Origin: Phaseolus vulgaris
Lineage: Eukaryota > Streptophyta > Magnoliopsida > Fabales > Fabaceae
Direction of reading: 5' to 3'
NCBI RefSeq assembly: GCF_000499845.2
Contig: NC_023758.2
Span: forward strand, 16,384,671-16,448,670
DNA: 64,000 bases
Shown here: positions 1 to 10,973 of the stretch, one piece after another
Numbering within the stretch: position 1 is the first letter of the stretch
How the letters are laid out: the number at the start of each line of letters is the position of its first letter
Notes under the pieces: generated by a model
Seen by the model: the letters and a program-made list of their open reading frames with translations, nothing else
Told to the model about the DNA's origin: nothing
The model's database searches: none
Made by a program: the position numbers and the translations under genes

Positions 1-1272
1 TTGGGCCTTTGGGTGGCGATCTGCCCTGTGCGGCGGCGATCTCCACCACCGAGTTTGGCACGGTTTGGGAACCCGATGCCAACCCGTGGGCTCGGGCGAG
101 CGCCCTCAGTTCAGCTAATTTTCCCTGGCCCAACATACGATCTGCATAATGCAAAGATACATGGGTTAGTTCAGAGAGGAAGGTAAACACATAAGTCACA
201 TATGCAACAAAAGCAGATAAGTGGTGCAGAAAATAAAACCAAAGTCTTGTGCACAACACACAAGACGCCCAGAAACAGTTAGCAGAAATAACGACAAGTG
301 TAATGACTTAGATACTAAGGCGAGTTCTAACCTATGCGAACTTCGAGTTGATCTTCGAAGAACTCGAAGGAGATGAGCATGGTAGTGAGGACGGTAATGT
401 TGGCGTCTGCCACGCTTTTCCAAAAGAAGCACAAATCCTTGTCCAAAGCACCCATGCTGTCCGGACTCCTTGGCCTCCTGAAGCTGCCTTTGGACTCCTT
501 AGTCCCTTTGTTTACCCAATACAAGGGGAAACCGTCGAGCAGTGAGGCGTCCTTGTCGTTTGGGCGCACCTGGACAAACTTGCCCTTCCAGTCTTTGTAA
601 GATTGCTGGAAGATAGAGAGGATCGACCTCCCAGCAATCCCATTAAGACTCACCCACAGGCGGTCTCCTGGGTGCTTGGCTTCAAAAAGAAAGAGAAAAA
701 CTTCCACTGACACTGGCAACCCCAGATGGTCGCACATGATCTGGAACGCCCGCACGAACGCCCAGCTGTTGGGATGGAGCTGGGCAGCGGCGATGTCGAG
801 CTCGATAAGAAGCTCCCTTTCAAAACGAGTGAAGGGAAACCTAAGTTTCACCTTCTTGAACAGAGTGGTGTAGACGAAGCAGAACAACCCGTCGTTGTTC
901 CCTTTGTCATCGGCGCACACTGGCATGTCGGGGGGGCAAGGTAGCACCATCATCTTGTCGTCGTGCTCCTTGTGGAATGACAGGTGAGGCTCGTCCCCTT
1001 TCGTCAATCGAAGAACCGCCCCAACAGTTTACTGAGGAGGTTTCCTTCAGCAAGGTCGGGGTGGCCCATGGGTATAATTTTTTGAAGTCTGGGGAAGGAA
1101 CGGAGGCTCCTCCGGCGACGGGCGGAGTAGCCTGAGCCAGGTTAGGGCGGGAGGGTGCAGGCCTCTCAGCCTGAGAAGAAGAAGCACCACGTGCTCGCGG
1201 TGGGTTGTGTGCTTGAGATGAGGGGTTTCGTGACGAGGGAGGAGGATTTGGGGTGATCTTTGAGCGAGCCAT
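1..1272 (-). pseudogene. Tat antisense accessory gene, copy H, frameshifted and partial
   Basis: Start codon at 1272 on the minus strand. The first coding exon runs to 332, a putative intron from 331 to 142 (GT..AG), and the second exon from 141 leftwards out of the window. Joining is phase 1 and places Asp then Arg-Met-Leu-Gly at the junction, as in copies A and I. The first exon carries the proline/serine-rich N-terminus and the conserved block resembling the Pfam 'putative gypsy type transposon' family (Transposase_28-like). About 2 bp are missing near 1022-1030 relative to copy A, which shifts the frame, so this copy is broken. Upstream, a further GT..AG pair (1512 to 1281) lies 8 nt before the start codon. 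Confidence 0.75.
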
Positions 1273-1863
1273 TGCGGAAGCTGCAGAGGAAAAAGAAAAG
1301 AAAAGGTGATCAGGGTTCGCAGAGGCTGACTCGATCGTGAAAGAAGGGTGAAAAACGAACGAACGAAGGTTCGTTGTAACGAAGACGAAGCCCTAAGTTA
1401 CGAGAAAGGAGAAATAGAAAAAACAACCCACAGCGTATGCACCAGACAGTTAATGGATGATGCGAATCGGTGAAAATGCAGGAAAAACCAGCAGAAGAAG
1501 TAAAGGGAGTACCTTTTTATGATCGGAAGAGTGATGAAGGAAGTTGGTGATTCAGGAGGTTGAAGAACGTCGTGAGCTTTTGCAGAAGAAAGTTGAAGCA
1601 TCTGAGAGAACGAAGAAGTGATGGAACAGTGAAGTGAAATGGGTTTAAGGGTTTTTCGAATGGGTTTGAGAAGCGCAAACGGCAATTAAAGGTAACTGTT
1701 GATGAAGCCACGTGTCGAGCGATTGGAGGAGTGGTTGGTGGAGCGTCAGGAAAGCAGAAAGTACAACCGCTTGGAATTCTGCGCTAGCGCCACGTAGATC
1801 GGTATTGACGTGACTCCTTTAGTCTTTTCGCTGGACAAGTCTTCGCTTAAGACTGGGGGCTTG

Positions 1864-2755
1864 TGTACCGCCCTGGTAGTCGGAAGTGATGACGTGGCAT
1901 CAAGCTACTGTATAGGCGTGTTGATGAGACGCCAGGTTGGCAGAAGGGAAGGAGGTCGGCGGGCTCGTGTAGTCGCCAGTTATTAAGTTGGCGTGCTCCG
2001 ATCTCCAGCACACCAGAACCGGCGGTCACCGGGTTAAAGATGAAGTCGCCAGATGTAAACCCAGGCGACCAAGTGATCAGAGATCGCCGAAACAAGGACA
2101 TCGCCGGAGATGAAGGCAGATAGACATTTCCCAGCTGGCCAGAGGATGAGGTCGGGGGACAGCTTGCTTGAGCATACACGGTGAAACAGGCAGTGCAGAT
2201 CATGAAGGCGGCCGACGAGACCACAGGGAAGGTGTATACGAAGGCACCCTAACTCGCCAATCCCAGTAGAGATCGCGCTCCAAGACAACTATGCACTGAG
2301 TAGTATCATGCATAAGTAACTTAGCCAAAAGAGAGTCAGAAGCAGCGCCCAAGTCAAGGAGGCTCCAGATTATGGCACGTGTACAGCTGGATGCGAGCCA
2401 CGTGTCCAGATGTGTAACTGCCAGGAGAGAGAAAGTGTCCAGGTATATAAGGGTTTCCCAACGAACTTCTGAGGTACGCACGTTCAGATTGTCTTCTTTA
2501 CGCTTGCGAGTTCTTGAGTATACTGAGAGAGAACTGGTTTACGGTTCCTTGAGAGTTCTTGAGTGTTACTCTTAGTAATTGGTGGTTCGGTCACTGACTT
2601 GGGCGTTGGAGTGCGATCGGCCGCAGCGGCGCCGTTCTGTTCTTTTGCAGGTTCTTGAGGTGGATCGCGGCGAAGGACGGAGGCAAACGCGGCGCACACG
2701 TCGATCCAAGTTTGACGAGGCAAAGCTCCAGCGTTCTGGTCAACAGGCAGGATCA
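1864..2755 (+). repeat. 3' LTR of element H
   Basis: Starts TGTACCGCCC just after a polypurine tract (GACTGGGGG) and ends CAGGCAGGATCA. It is the same LTR type, reversed, as the two LTRs of element A. Length 892 bp. It is rich in GGCGATC-type words like the other Tat LTRs here. No coding function is seen; short frames in it are fortuitous. Confidence 0.88.
2444..2451 (+). promoter_or_regulatory. TATA box of element H LTR
   Basis: TATATAAG lies in the LTR about 310 bp before its end, the position expected for a U3 promoter. The same word occurs at the matching place in the LTRs of elements A and B. Confidence 0.55.
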
Positions 2756-4425
2756 ACAAGAAACCTCTCGTGGTCTCTTGGAACGATTTGGTTAAGTGTA
2801 TGCGCTTTAGATTCGTGCCACCACACTTTAGGAAAGACCTCATGTTGAAGCTCCAACGGTTTCAACAAGGCACGCTAAGTGTGGATGCCTATTTTAAGGA
2901 GTTAGAAACGCTTTTACTTAAATTTAATTTGAAAGAAAGTGAGGAAGCTATGATAGCTAGGTTTGTAAGTGGCCTAAGAAGGGATATTCAAGATGTTGTT
3001 GAACTTCAAGAGTATTCATCTTTGGGATCTTTGGTTCATCTTGCAATGAAGGTTGAAGCCCAAATTGCTAAGAGAAATGTTTTTAGAAACTCTCCCAATG
3101 ATGGTTACTACAACAACTCTTGGAAAAATAAAAAATCTTTTTCAAACCTTCCTTCTAAGGATTCTTCTTTCACACCTAAAGAGTTTAAGCCTTCTACTTC
3201 TACTCATATATCACCCATCAAATCGTTTAGTAAGAAATGTTTTAAATGTTTGGGATTTTGTCTCATAGCTTCTAATTTTCCTTCTAAAAGGAATATGTTT
3301 GTGAATAATGGGGTAGTAGTTAGTGAGCATGATTCCAATTCATCTAGGCATTCTTCACCTTCTAAGCCATCAAGTGAGATTGAAAGCGAAATTCCTTGTG
3401 AAGGTGACTTATTGATGATAAGGCGTATGTTGGGAACAATTCCAAAATCTTTGAAAGATACCCAAAGGGAAAATATTTTTCACACCCGTTGTCTTATCAA
3501 CAACAAGTTATGTTTCTTGATTATTGATGGGGGTAGTTGCACTAATGTGGCTAGTACAAGAGTTGTGGAGAAGTTAGCCTTACCCACTATCTCTCATACC
3601 AAGCCTTATAAATTGCAATGGTTAAGTACCGAAGGTGAAATAATGGTTACCAAACAAGTCCTCATTAACTTTGCAATAGGAAAGTATAAAGATGAGGTTT
3701 TATGTGATGTTGTACCCATGGAAGCAACTCATCTTCTTTTAGGAAGGCCTTGGCAATTTGATAGACATGTTTTACATGATGGCCTATCCAATACAATGTC
3801 TTTTTCCTTCCAAGGGCGCAAGGTTATCTTAAAACCTCTATCTCCCAAAGAGGTTCATGAGGACAAAATAAAAATGAAAACTAAAAGAGAAAATGAGAAA
3901 GAAAAAGAAGTAAGTACTAAATCGAGTCACACCACTTTATCCACAAAATCCATCATGTTGACTCGTGCTATGCCTCACATGGAACCTCCAAGGTCTTCTT
4001 CTTCTTTATCTTTTTCATTTCCCAAGGTTCCTATTTCAACACCAACTTGGTTAAAAAATGTTAGGGATGATTTTTTCATACCTCCTAATCGGTTTCACCA
4101 TTTAAGAGGTCTTTTACCAAAACATATCATCATTCCCAAACAAATTTTTCCAAATTGGTTTGTTTATAGAACCTCCTTTTCTGAACTCCCACTGCTTACT
4201 AATGCTAAGTCATGTTTGCATTTTTCTTCCACTTTTAATTGTAAAAATAAACTGACTTTATTATATGCAAGGATTCAGAATTCGTGGTCGAATTCTCTCC
4301 AACTCGAGGAGTATGATGGAGATCACATAGGAGAGGCTTTTATTAATGGAGGAAGAGGTTATTCACCCACACATTTGAAGTTCTTCCTTCTAGTCTTCTC
4401 AAAATTTAAAGAAGACATAAAATAA
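2756..4425 (+). CDS. Gag-protease fusion protein of element E, 5'-truncated
   Basis: Open frame entered in-frame from the H insertion point. The first ~95 residues are the C-terminal half of a Ty3 Gag domain, with an 'RFV.GLRRDI' segment. The zinc knuckle is damaged: the two Cys of its CX2C start remain, but the His and final Cys are lost. Next comes an aspartic protease with an Asp-Gly-Gly-Ser active-site motif followed by Cys-Thr-Asn-Val, and then a conserved 'LLLGRPWQ' segment. After a Lys/Glu-rich linker, the last ~140 residues match the tail of the element F protein and are encoded by the pre-LTR segment plus 112 bp of the 3' LTR. Probably non-functional because of the knuckle loss and missing N-terminus. 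Confidence 0.7.
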
Positions 4426-5179
4426 TGAGAGGACCAAGCCTAAAGCCAAAGAAGTCTACAAGCTTTCAAGAATAGGCTTCAATTAATGTCTCTCTTTATA
4501 GTTTCTTTTGTATAAATTTGTAAATAATATAGAATAGTGTTTAGGAAGGTGCTTAGAGGGAAACATTAGATACCTCTTTTGTAAAGCATCTTTAGGCTTT
4601 AGTTTAGAATTTTCTAGAAGGTGACTCTTCATGTCTCACTATAGGCGTTAAAAGTGAGTAACATGAAAGGGACTTTTGGTTAGCTTGTGGTGCAAGCTTT
4701 GTAAAGCTTCATGACCGGCCCTTGCTCCTATAAAAGCAGGGCTTAGGTCCTTCAAATAATAGAATTGATTTTTGAAGTAATGAAACTCTCCCAAATTGGT
4801 GATTGAGTGAGTGAGAACTTGCCTTCTCCTTTTCCTAGTCTCATCTTGAGTGCCTTGGTTCCTCAAGTGGCGGCAATTCACACTTATCTTGGAGCTTTCA
4901 CACTTCAAGTGGCGTGTTCATCAACCAAGTTCTTCAACCACATAAGTCTTCTCTCTTTTCCATCATTTTCTTTCATCTCCATGTTCATATGAACTCTTAA
5001 AACAATTGGCAAGAAATGGACTTCCATATGAGTTTTGACTTGGTTACTTAAGTTTTGGTGAGTTCTTGAATGATAAAACATTGATCGAATTCTAGAAAAG
5101 TGCCTAATCATATTCCAGCTCAAGTTGATTCCATAAAATGTCAAAGAATCATCTACATCTTGTTATTGGAATCATATCA
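4314..5179 (+). repeat. 3' LTR of element E
   Basis: Starts TGATGGAGATC immediately after the purine stretch CGAGGAGTA and ends GGAATCATATCA. It shares blocks with the LTRs of elements F and G, including the short direct repeats built on CAAGTGGCG. Length 866 bp. The gag-fusion frame stops inside it at 4425. Confidence 0.8.
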
Positions 5180-6032
5180 GATTATTTGGACCAAGTATAA
5201 ATATATAATTTGCATTTATCTTATTTTATTTATAAACTTGATAATATTTTAAAAATTTTGTACATTTTGTTTAATTGTTCCAGGACGGATGTCAAGATAA
5301 TACAGATACTGGATATGAGAAAGATTTATGATCGATTGAAGAAATGTAGATTGAGAGATTTCACAACTCTAATTAGTTTTAATGATTACAACTTCTACTA
5401 TTTTGGTATACAATGGAATATGCAACTTGCACATTTGAAATATTTATATTATATACATTGTTCTTGGTTAAATTATAAATGTGGTCTAAATGTAAAATTA
5501 TATATATGATCTAAATGTGCAATTATGTTTTAAAGAGGTTTGAAAATGTTTCCTATCGCGTAATTTTATAAACTAAGATCTATTTCATAATTTTCTATGT
5601 TAAAGAAGTGTTGTCTAAACATTATGAAAAAAAACGTTGCTTATTTTATGAATATGCAACATTGAAAATGTGTTGCCTAAAAGACAGAAAACATGTACAT
5701 AAGTGTTGCCTAAAAAGACAAGAAACATCTAAGTGTTGCTTTTACCAATGACAACATTTAAAAAAGCGTTGCCTAAACAATAGGCAACACTAAAAATGTG
5801 TTTTCTAAACATCATGAGAAAAAACGTTGCCTAATATTTTTTCGAAAAGCATTGCCTATTCTACCAGAATAAGGCAACGACTGCAAAAAAGTGTTTCCTA
5901 AACCTAAGCCCACGGCTGCATATTCCACGCTTGAAAAATCGTTGCCAAAGCGTTGCCTAAAGTTAAGGCAATGCTTTTCCTACTTTAAGCAACCTTTTTT
6001 ATGTGTTGACTAAGGTAAAAAATGGTGTAGTG
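5180..6032 (-). mobile_element. Terminal part of a CACTA (En/Spm-like) DNA transposon
   Basis: The right edge ends GGTGTAGTG, the reverse complement of a CACTAC terminus. From about 5600 to 6032 there are many short subterminal repeats of the type GTTGCCTAAA in both orientations, a hallmark of CACTA ends. No transposase frame is visible; 5180-5600 is AT-rich with nothing recognisable. The other end is not in the window, probably because elements E and H were inserted into it. Confidence 0.65.
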
Positions 6033-6319
6033 TGTCTTCTTGGGAAACTTCAGCTTGCCCACTACCCCTGGCATGCTTAGCAATTCCCTATATGATAATG
6101 GGAACTGGGCTTGAGTTACGGACTTCTCCCAGCCTTCGTCTTGGGTTCATTTCTCTTGGCTACGTATGGCACGTACCTCGAGCCAATCCTCTTCTCGACC
6201 GAGGTTTCAGTAACCCGCAAGGGTCGGGCTCAGATGCTCTCCTTAGGCCTAGGTTGCCTTGAATGCGAGCTGCCATTATTTCTAACTACAACCTCCTTTG
6301 CTTCAATGTGGGCAACAAC
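6033..6319 (-). pseudogene. Decayed gypsy gag (element O), C-terminal part
   Basis: Read on the minus strand, this stretch gives a degenerate Gag tail: a 'VAHIEA' segment, an Arg/Pro-rich region, and a 'KLKFP' segment comparable to 'ARLKAPEKV' of the element A Gag. It contains stops. It continues the Gag relic at 11988-12382, from which it is separated by solo LTR G and nested element F. The CACTA end lies on its left. Confidence 0.55.
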
Positions 6320-7177
6320 TGATGGAGATCAAGCTCAAGAGGACATGGAGGCCAATCAACAAGATCAAGAAGAGGTAGAGGCACAAATGGAGGACGCCCA
6401 TGGAGGTCAAAGCCCACCTCAAAGGCTTACAAGAAGCATGTTCAAAGCTTTAGGAGCTAGGGGACATTTATTTTCTCTTTTTGTAATTTCTTTGGTTGAA
6501 GGTGCTTAGAGGGAAACATTAGAAACCTCTTTTGTTATAGCATCTTTTAGGCTTTAGTTAGGAGCTTTAGGAGGGGGTGTATTAGTAGATAGGTGTAGGA
6601 GTAGAATAGGAGGTGCCAAAGTGAAGGAAGAGGTCACACCTTCCTCATGCCTTGTAAATAGGCGCCGGTTCTAGAATGATTTAGGGGGGAAATTTGAAAT
6701 TGTTTAGCTTGCATTTTAGCACCTTAGGCTATAAATAGAGGTGCTTCCTTTGTAAATTTCAGATTTGAATTTGAGAGAAAAGAAACTATACTCAAATTTT
6801 GAGTGATCATTGGAGAGCTTTTGAGCCTTCTTCTCTAGTCTCATCTTGAAGGATCCATGGTGTCCTCAAGTGGCGGCAGCACACTCATCTAGGAGCAACC
6901 ATCCTTCTAGTGGCGTGATCATCCATCCATCCAACCATACTTCCTTGTTGAATTTGGTTCGGCAGTTTCATTTTATTTGTGTTGCTTCGGTTCTTTTATG
7001 GTGCCTTGCTGTTCTTCATCTTTCTTCTTCATTTTCCAGCTTTTTGTTCGGTTCATTTTAATTTCCAGCATTCAATTTCAGTTTGCTTAGCTTTTGTGCC
7101 TTTTTGTTCGGTTCAATTTGACAATAATTGGAACTTCTATATGAGTTTGTGTTTTGGCACTAGTTTTGGTGAGTTCT

Positions 7178-8185
7178 TGATGAGAATCAAATAAAGGAGG
7201 CTTTTATTAATGGAGGAAGAGGACATCCACCCTCACATTTGAAGTTCTTCCTTCTAGTCTTCTCAAAATTAAAAGAAGAAATAAAATAAAGATGAGGCCC
7301 AAGCCCAAAGCCCAAGCCCAAGCCCAAGAAGGCCAAAGCCCAAAGAGCCCAAGTCCATCCCATGAGGGGCAAGGCCAAGCTTTGAAATACTCTTGTATAG
7401 TTTTAGGAGGTTTGGTTATTAAATAAAGGTGTGTGAAAATGTAAAATAAAGTCACATTGTCCATGTGACTTAGGAGAGTGGTGTAGGTGTAGTTTTTGGG
7501 AGGTGTCATAGTAGAAAAAGGTCACACCTCCCATGTGACTTGTTTTTGGTGGGAATTTCAAATGAGTTTATTTGAAATTTCCCACCTATTTTTCAGCACC
7601 TTAGGCTATAAATAGAGGTGCTTCCTTTGTAAAATTCAGATTTGATTTTATCTAAAGAAACTATACTCAAAATTGGAGTGAGCATTTGGAGAGCTTTTGA
7701 GCTTCTACTCTAGTCTTATCTTGAAGGACCATGGTTTCCTCAAGTGGCGGCTTGCACACTCATCTAGGAGCATCCATTCTTCTAGTGGCGTGATCATCCA
7801 ACCATTCCTCCATCTTCATGAGCATTCTCTTCTCCTTCCTTTCTTCTTCTTCAATTTGTTCATGTAGCCTTGAGTTTTGAGTTGTTTTTGTTTTGGTTCC
7901 TTTAATTTTCCAGCACCTATTTTCTGTTTGCTTCTTAATTCTGTTCGGTACTTTTGTTTTTAATTCAATTCTGTTCGGTCTCTTCTTTTCATTCTCCTTT
8001 GTTGATTCAATTTGACAATATTTGGTTCATCCAAATGAGTTTGGGATTTGGTACTTGTTATTGGTGAGTTCTTGATTTTAGAACCATGATCCAACTTCTA
8101 AGAAAGTGCCTCTACATTTTCCAGCTCAAGGTGATTCCTCAAAGTGTCAAGAATCTTGTTCTATGTGGCTATTGGAATCACATCA
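7178..8185 (+). repeat. 5' LTR of element F
   Basis: Starts TGATGAGAATC and ends AATCACATCA, 1008 bp. Its first 112 bp equal the 3' end of the gag-fusion frame. It contains CCCAAG-type short repeats near 7296-7330. The copy at 10862-11869 matches it with one difference seen. Confidence 0.92.
7607..7614 (+). promoter_or_regulatory. TATA box of element F 5' LTR
   Basis: TATAAATA in the context GGCTATAAATAGAGG, inside the LTR. The same word is at 11291-11298 in the 3' LTR and near 6731 in LTR G. Transcription is expected to start about 30 bp downstream. Confidence 0.65.
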
Positions 8186-8187
8186 TG

Positions 8188-8199
8188 TGGTATCATGAG
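8188..8199 (+). other. Primer binding site of element F
   Basis: TGGTATCATGAG begins 2 bp after the 5' LTR. It resembles the plant initiator-tRNA-Met complement TGGTATCAGAGC commonly used by plant retroelements, with mismatches in the second half. Assignment to tRNA-Met is by this resemblance only. Confidence 0.5.
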
Positions 8200-9539
8200 T
8201 CTTAGGTTCATTCTTGTTTAATTGTTGAGTTGTGTGCACTTTATTTCAAGAGCTCTTTTTAATTTCTTGCAATTTAAGTTTCTGTTTTAGAATTTTAATT
8301 GAGTTTTCTTGCTGTTTTTCTTTTGCTCCAAGTGTTTGAGGAAAGGTTTATGGCACTCATAATTCTTATGAGTATGGTTGCTCTTTTGGAATGGCATTAT
8401 CCTTCCTAGAGTTTACCTTAAGCTTCCTTTCATTTGTTACAATTTGTGTTGTGTCTTTTAATTTTTGAATCATGTCAAGTTGTGTCTTAGTCATGTTATT
8501 CCATATATGTCATTACTTCTAGTAGTACTTTTATTGTTTTGATTGTTTCTTGCTTTGGTGTCATATAATTTTCTGAATTGATGTTGATCCTTTGTGCATT
8601 TTCTTTTTAGAATTGAGTTCATACTTGTATTCTAGACCTATACAAGTTCCAATACATCATTTTCTATTATGTCTTTGCTAGTTCATCATTCTGTTTTTTT
8701 TATTCCTATTAGGTTTCCTCTGTTTCTGAAAAGAGTGCTTACTGTTTTTCCTTATTGCAACTGATTTACGTACTGTAAAATTCTGAAATTCTGGATTTGA
8801 GATATTCAAAGTGTTAGAAAAGAATAGAAAAAAGAATCATTCAAAAATATGAAGTACACAAAAAATGATAAATAAAATAAAAAAAGTGTACATTCCTGCT
8901 GAAAAAAATACGGTAATCTGGCAGTGATTTTAAAAAATTTATTTCTCTCAATTGGCTTACTGTTTTTAATTGATTCCAGTGCCATTATTGAGTTAACATC
9001 TTGAAGTTTCTGTGGTATAAATTTCATAATCCAGTTCGCTCTACAACGTTCCAGTTAAATCAGTGAATATCAAACACAGTTTGCATAAATTTTTTTTTTT
9101 TTTCCAGTAGCTAATATTTTTGTTTTCTTCATCTACTCTAGTGCTTTTCCTTAGGTATTCTTTTGTGTGCCTACTTTTCTCATTGAGTTCTTTATTTTCT
9201 TGATTGTCTTTCATTCTTATTCTTTGAGTTTGTCTTACATATAGTATTCCTTTTGCAATTACCTTTCCTTGCTTATACCTTTTCTTGTTTGTCTTTATTG
9301 TTTCTTTGGTTTTGTGGTGGTTTGCTCTTAAGATTGGTGTGCTTGCTTTGACATATTTCATTTGAGGATTCCAAGGCCTCAAGATCAGATTGGTGCAAGA
9401 ACATTATTTCTTTGAGAGTGATCTCTTTTTTCAGCCTCATTTCACTTCGGCAGTTTCATTGCCAAGCTCACTGTTTTTGCTAATTTTGTTTCTTAACTTG
9501 TTTGCTGTTTTTGTGTGTTTGCTGTTTTTTATTTGCAAA
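8200..9539 (+). other. Untranslated leader of element F
   Basis: About 1.3 kb between the primer binding site and the gag start codon, strikingly T-rich on the plus strand. Short frames on either strand show no family features. I see no gene in it. Confidence 0.6.
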
Positions 9540-10973
9540 ATGGCTGGCTATTCAAGTGGTGCATCTTACAAACAGCATTCTCCTTCCAAAGCTTCAGTCC
9601 TTGGTGAAGAAGAACATAGAAGAAGGAGGCATCACCATCATTCTCATGAAGAGAGCTATAACCGTGACCAAAGATATCACCAAGTCTTCAACATTGCTTG
9701 TAAAAAAGTCCCTAGTTTTAATGGTGATAGTGATCCTAATGTGTATTTAGAATGGGAGACTAAGGTTGATCATTATTTTCATGTGTATAAGGTCCAAGAT
9801 GACCAAAAACTTAGAATAGTTTCTTTATCCTTTTTGGGCTATGCCAAAGAATGGTGGCATAAAATTGTAATGGACATTATATATCGCAAGAAACCTCCCG
9901 TGGTTTCTTGGAATGCTTTGAAAGAGTGTATGCGCGCGAGGTTTGTTCCTCCTTCTAGGAAGGAACACTTGTTGAAGTTCCAAAGGCTTCCTCAAGGACA
10001 TAGGATGGTAGAAGAATACATTAAAGATTTTGAAACAACTTTGACTAAAATGAATATGCATGCTAATGAAGAGTCAAAGCTAAAATGGTTTGTACGTGGT
10101 TTGAGAAGAGATATTAGAGAAATTGTAGAATTAAATGAGTACTCTTCTTTAAAGAAAGTGTTTCGCCAAGCCATCAAGGTAGAATCCTATCTTTTGAAAA
10201 CAACTTTCAAAAATACTCATGATTATAATTTCTACAACTCTTCTAGGAAGGATGCCAACAAAATGTCTACTCAAAATTGTCCTTCCAATTTTTCCAAACA
10301 AACCATGTTTCCAAACAAAGTTTCTACTACAAATCTTTCTACTCCTAAGTCACCTACCAAAACTTCAAATATCAAATGTTTTAAATGTTTAGGTTTTGGG
10401 CACATAGCTCTTCATTGTCCACAAAAGCAAATCTTAAAGATAAACAAGGTAACACAAGACCTAACTCACCCACTTCCCACAAGTCAAAATAAAAAAGACA
10501 AAGAAGAACAAGTTGACATGAGTCTTCTCCTTTCACCTCCAAGGTGTTTTCCTTCCTTATCTTTTTCATTACCCAAGGTTTCTATTTCAACACCATCTTG
10601 GTTAAAAAGTGTTAGGGATGATTTCATACCTCCTAATGGTTTTCACCATTTAAGATGCCTTTTCCCAAAAGATATCATCATTCCCAAACAAATTTTTCCA
10701 ACTTGGTCGATTTATAGAACCTCCTTTTCTGAAATCCCATTGTTTACAAAAGATAAGTCATGTTTACATTTTTCTTCCACTTTTAATTGTAAAACTAAAC
10801 TGACTTTGTTATATGCAGGGATTCAGAATTCGTGGACGAATTCTCTCCAACTCGAGGAGTATGATGAGAATCAAATAAAGGAGGCTTTTATTAATGGAGG
10901 AAGAGGACATCCACCCTCACATTTGAAGTTCTTCCTTCTAGTCTTCTCAAAATTAAAAGAAGAAATAAAATAA
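9540..10973 (+). CDS. Gag protein of element F with read-through C-terminal tail (477 aa)
   Basis: The start is the ATG at 9540 (Met-Ala-Gly-Tyr); the open frame upstream is hydrophobic leader translation. Order: a His/Arg-rich N-terminus; a Ty3 Gag domain at roughly residues 55-200 ('YLEWETKVD', 'EWWHK', 'GLRRDIREIVEL'); an intact CX2CX4HX4C zinc knuckle at about 280-293; then a Ser/Pro linker. The last ~140 residues match the tail of the element E protein; they span the pre-LTR segment, the purine tract and 112 bp of the 3' LTR. It lacks protease and pol. The likely role is packaging of element RNA into particles supplied by a relative. Whether the tail is functional or merely open is unknown. 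Confidence 0.8.
   Translation: MAGYSSGASYKQHSPSKASVLGEEEHRRRRHHHHSHEESYNRDQRYHQVFNIACKKVPSFNGDSDPNVYLEWETKVDHYFHVYKVQDDQKLRIVSLSFLGYAKEWWHKIVMDIIYRKKPPVVSWNALKECMRARFVPPSRKEHLLKFQRLPQGHRMVEEYIKDFETTLTKMNMHANEESKLKWFVRGLRRDIREIVELNEYSSLKKVFRQAIKVESYLLKTTFKNTHDYNFYNSSRKDANKMSTQNCPSNFSKQTMFPNKVSTTNLSTPKSPTKTSNIKCFKCLGFGHIALHCPQKQILKINKVTQDLTHPLPTSQNKKDKEEQVDMSLLLSPPRCFPSLSFSLPKVSISTPSWLKSVRDDFIPPNGFHHLRCLFPKDIIIPKQIFPTWSIYRTSFSEIPLFTKDKSCLHFSSTFNCKTKLTLLYAGIQNSWTNSLQLEEYDENQIKEAFINGGRGHPPSHLKFFLLVFSKLKEEIK

Larger units (their letters stand above)
1..2755 (+). mobile_element. Tat-lineage Ty3/gypsy element H, 3' part
   Basis: Plus-oriented element cut by the window start. In order: the antisense accessory gene (minus strand), a polypurine tract at about 1848-1860, and a complete 3' LTR. 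The layout matches the complete element A at 43007-55203 in mirror orientation, which is why the lineage is assigned although no pol is present here. The LTR ends inside the gag reading frame of element E, so H is nested in E. The right flank begins ACAAG; the left target-site copy is outside the window. Confidence 0.85.
2756..5179 (+). mobile_element. Chromovirus-like Ty3/gypsy element E, internally deleted
   Basis: Contains the rest of a gag-protease frame and a 3' LTR (4314-5179). Reverse transcriptase, RNase H and integrase are absent: the frame passes from the protease region straight into the segment upstream of the 3' LTR. Its 5' part is separated by the nested H element and lies outside the window. 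The structure parallels element F. The right flank is AT-rich DNA leading into the CACTA end. Confidence 0.75.

Noticed and set aside
5210..5509. 99-residue plus-strand frame in AT-rich DNA
   Set aside because: Composition is Tyr/Ile/Phe-rich as expected of random AT-rich sequence; no family resemblance; it lies in the CACTA-side spacer.
6032..6509. Two overlapping plus-strand frames that look like a small protein with an acidic Gln/Glu-rich end
   Set aside because: The left part is the complement of a gypsy Gag relic and the right part is the start of solo LTR G; no single gene is present.
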